From: JAWXBM01 sp037968555
GTDB lineage: Bacteria; Pseudomonadota; Gammaproteobacteria; Xanthomonadales; SZUA-36
Assembly (NCBI GenBank): GCA_037968555.1
Contig: JBBKVS010000064.1
Location: 1 to 6,591, forward strand
Length of the DNA: 6,591 bases
Direction of reading: 5' to 3'
In this document: one piece after another, positions 6,349-6,591 of the stretch
How the letters are laid out: every line of letters begins with the position of its first letter
How positions within the stretch are numbered: the first letter of the stretch is position 1
Position numbers and translations under genes: made by a program
Notes under the pieces: model-generated
What the model saw: the letters and a program-made list of their open reading frames with translations, nothing else
The model's database searches: none
What the model was told of the DNA's origin: nothing

Positions 6349-6591
6349 ATGACGGCAACCATCACCCTGGAAGTGCGTAAAAACGAATTGACGCAAACGC
6401 GCATCACTCAAGGCGAGCACTCACCATTGCAGACCAGTGAAATTTTGTGTCGGGTTGACCGCTTTGCCCTGACGGCCAACAACATCACCTATGGTGTAGT
6501 GGGTGAGAAAATCGGCTACTGGCAGTTTTTTCCCGCAGAAGAGGGTTGGGGTGTGATACCGGTCTGGGGTTTTGCCGATGTTATGGAATCA
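6349..6591 (+). CDS. DUF2855 family protein, N-terminal part (cut by window end)
   Basis: The first 81 codons of a gene that continues past the right edge. The stretch VDRFALTANNITYGVVGEKI (36-55) followed by GYWQFFPAEEGWGVIPVWGF (56-75) and ADVMES closely fits the conserved N-terminal block I recall for DUF2855 proteins, which are usually several hundred residues long and have no established reaction. The layout (an N-terminal block of this kind ending in a PVWGFADV-like strand) faintly recalls the GroES-like part of medium-chain dehydrogenases, but that is inference. There is no signal peptide, so the protein is probably cytoplasmic. ATG6349 follows a weak ribosome site (GGAAAG at 6339-6344, 4 bases before the ATG). 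The gene lies 133 bases after the ABC exporter on the same strand, so co-transcription is possible but not shown. Confidence 0.85.
   Translation, partial: MTATITLEVRKNELTQTRITQGEHSPLQTSEILCRVDRFALTANNITYGVVGEKIGYWQFFPAEEGWGVIPVWGFADVMES

Overview
The window reads as ordinary chromosomal DNA of a Gram-negative bacterium with moderately high GC. It is probably a gammaproteobacterium of the Xanthomonadales/Wenzhouxiangella kind. That guess rests on remembered resemblance: the secreted hydrolase ends in a Calx-beta-like domain plus a short IF-x-DGFE tail, and the beta-helix protein has a style of N-terminus and Cys-rich C-terminus that I associate with those groups. No mobile element, tRNA, rRNA or CRISPR array is visible.

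All five supported genes lie on the + strand, separated by gaps of 133 to 202 bases. (1) 190-2427 encodes a secreted alpha/beta-hydrolase, probably a lipase or esterase, with a GASMGG nucleophile elbow. (2) 2629-2985 encodes a small single-pass membrane protein resembling DUF3592. (3) 3188-4117 encodes an exported right-handed parallel beta-helix protein. (4) 4320-6215 encodes a complete ABC half-exporter with fused permease and ATPase, closest in motif style to the NisT/SpaT lantibiotic-exporter branch. (5) 6349 to the right edge holds the first 81 codons of a DUF2855 family protein, cut by the window end. Bases 1-189 hold an unresolved edge with no clear gene.

The gaps, clear Shine-Dalgarno sites at two genes only, and candidate promoters suggest mostly separate transcription units rather than one operon. 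No functional link among the five products can be shown from sequence; three of the complete products act in or beyond the cell envelope and the fourth, the small DUF3592-like protein, is also membrane-anchored. I see no convincing new multi-gene system. The points most worth a second look are the C-terminal tail of the hydrolase, two imperfect hairpin/operator-like inverted repeats in the intergenic DNA, a TGATCAAG word present in three separate gaps, and a lantibiotic-type exporter with no visible cargo gene.
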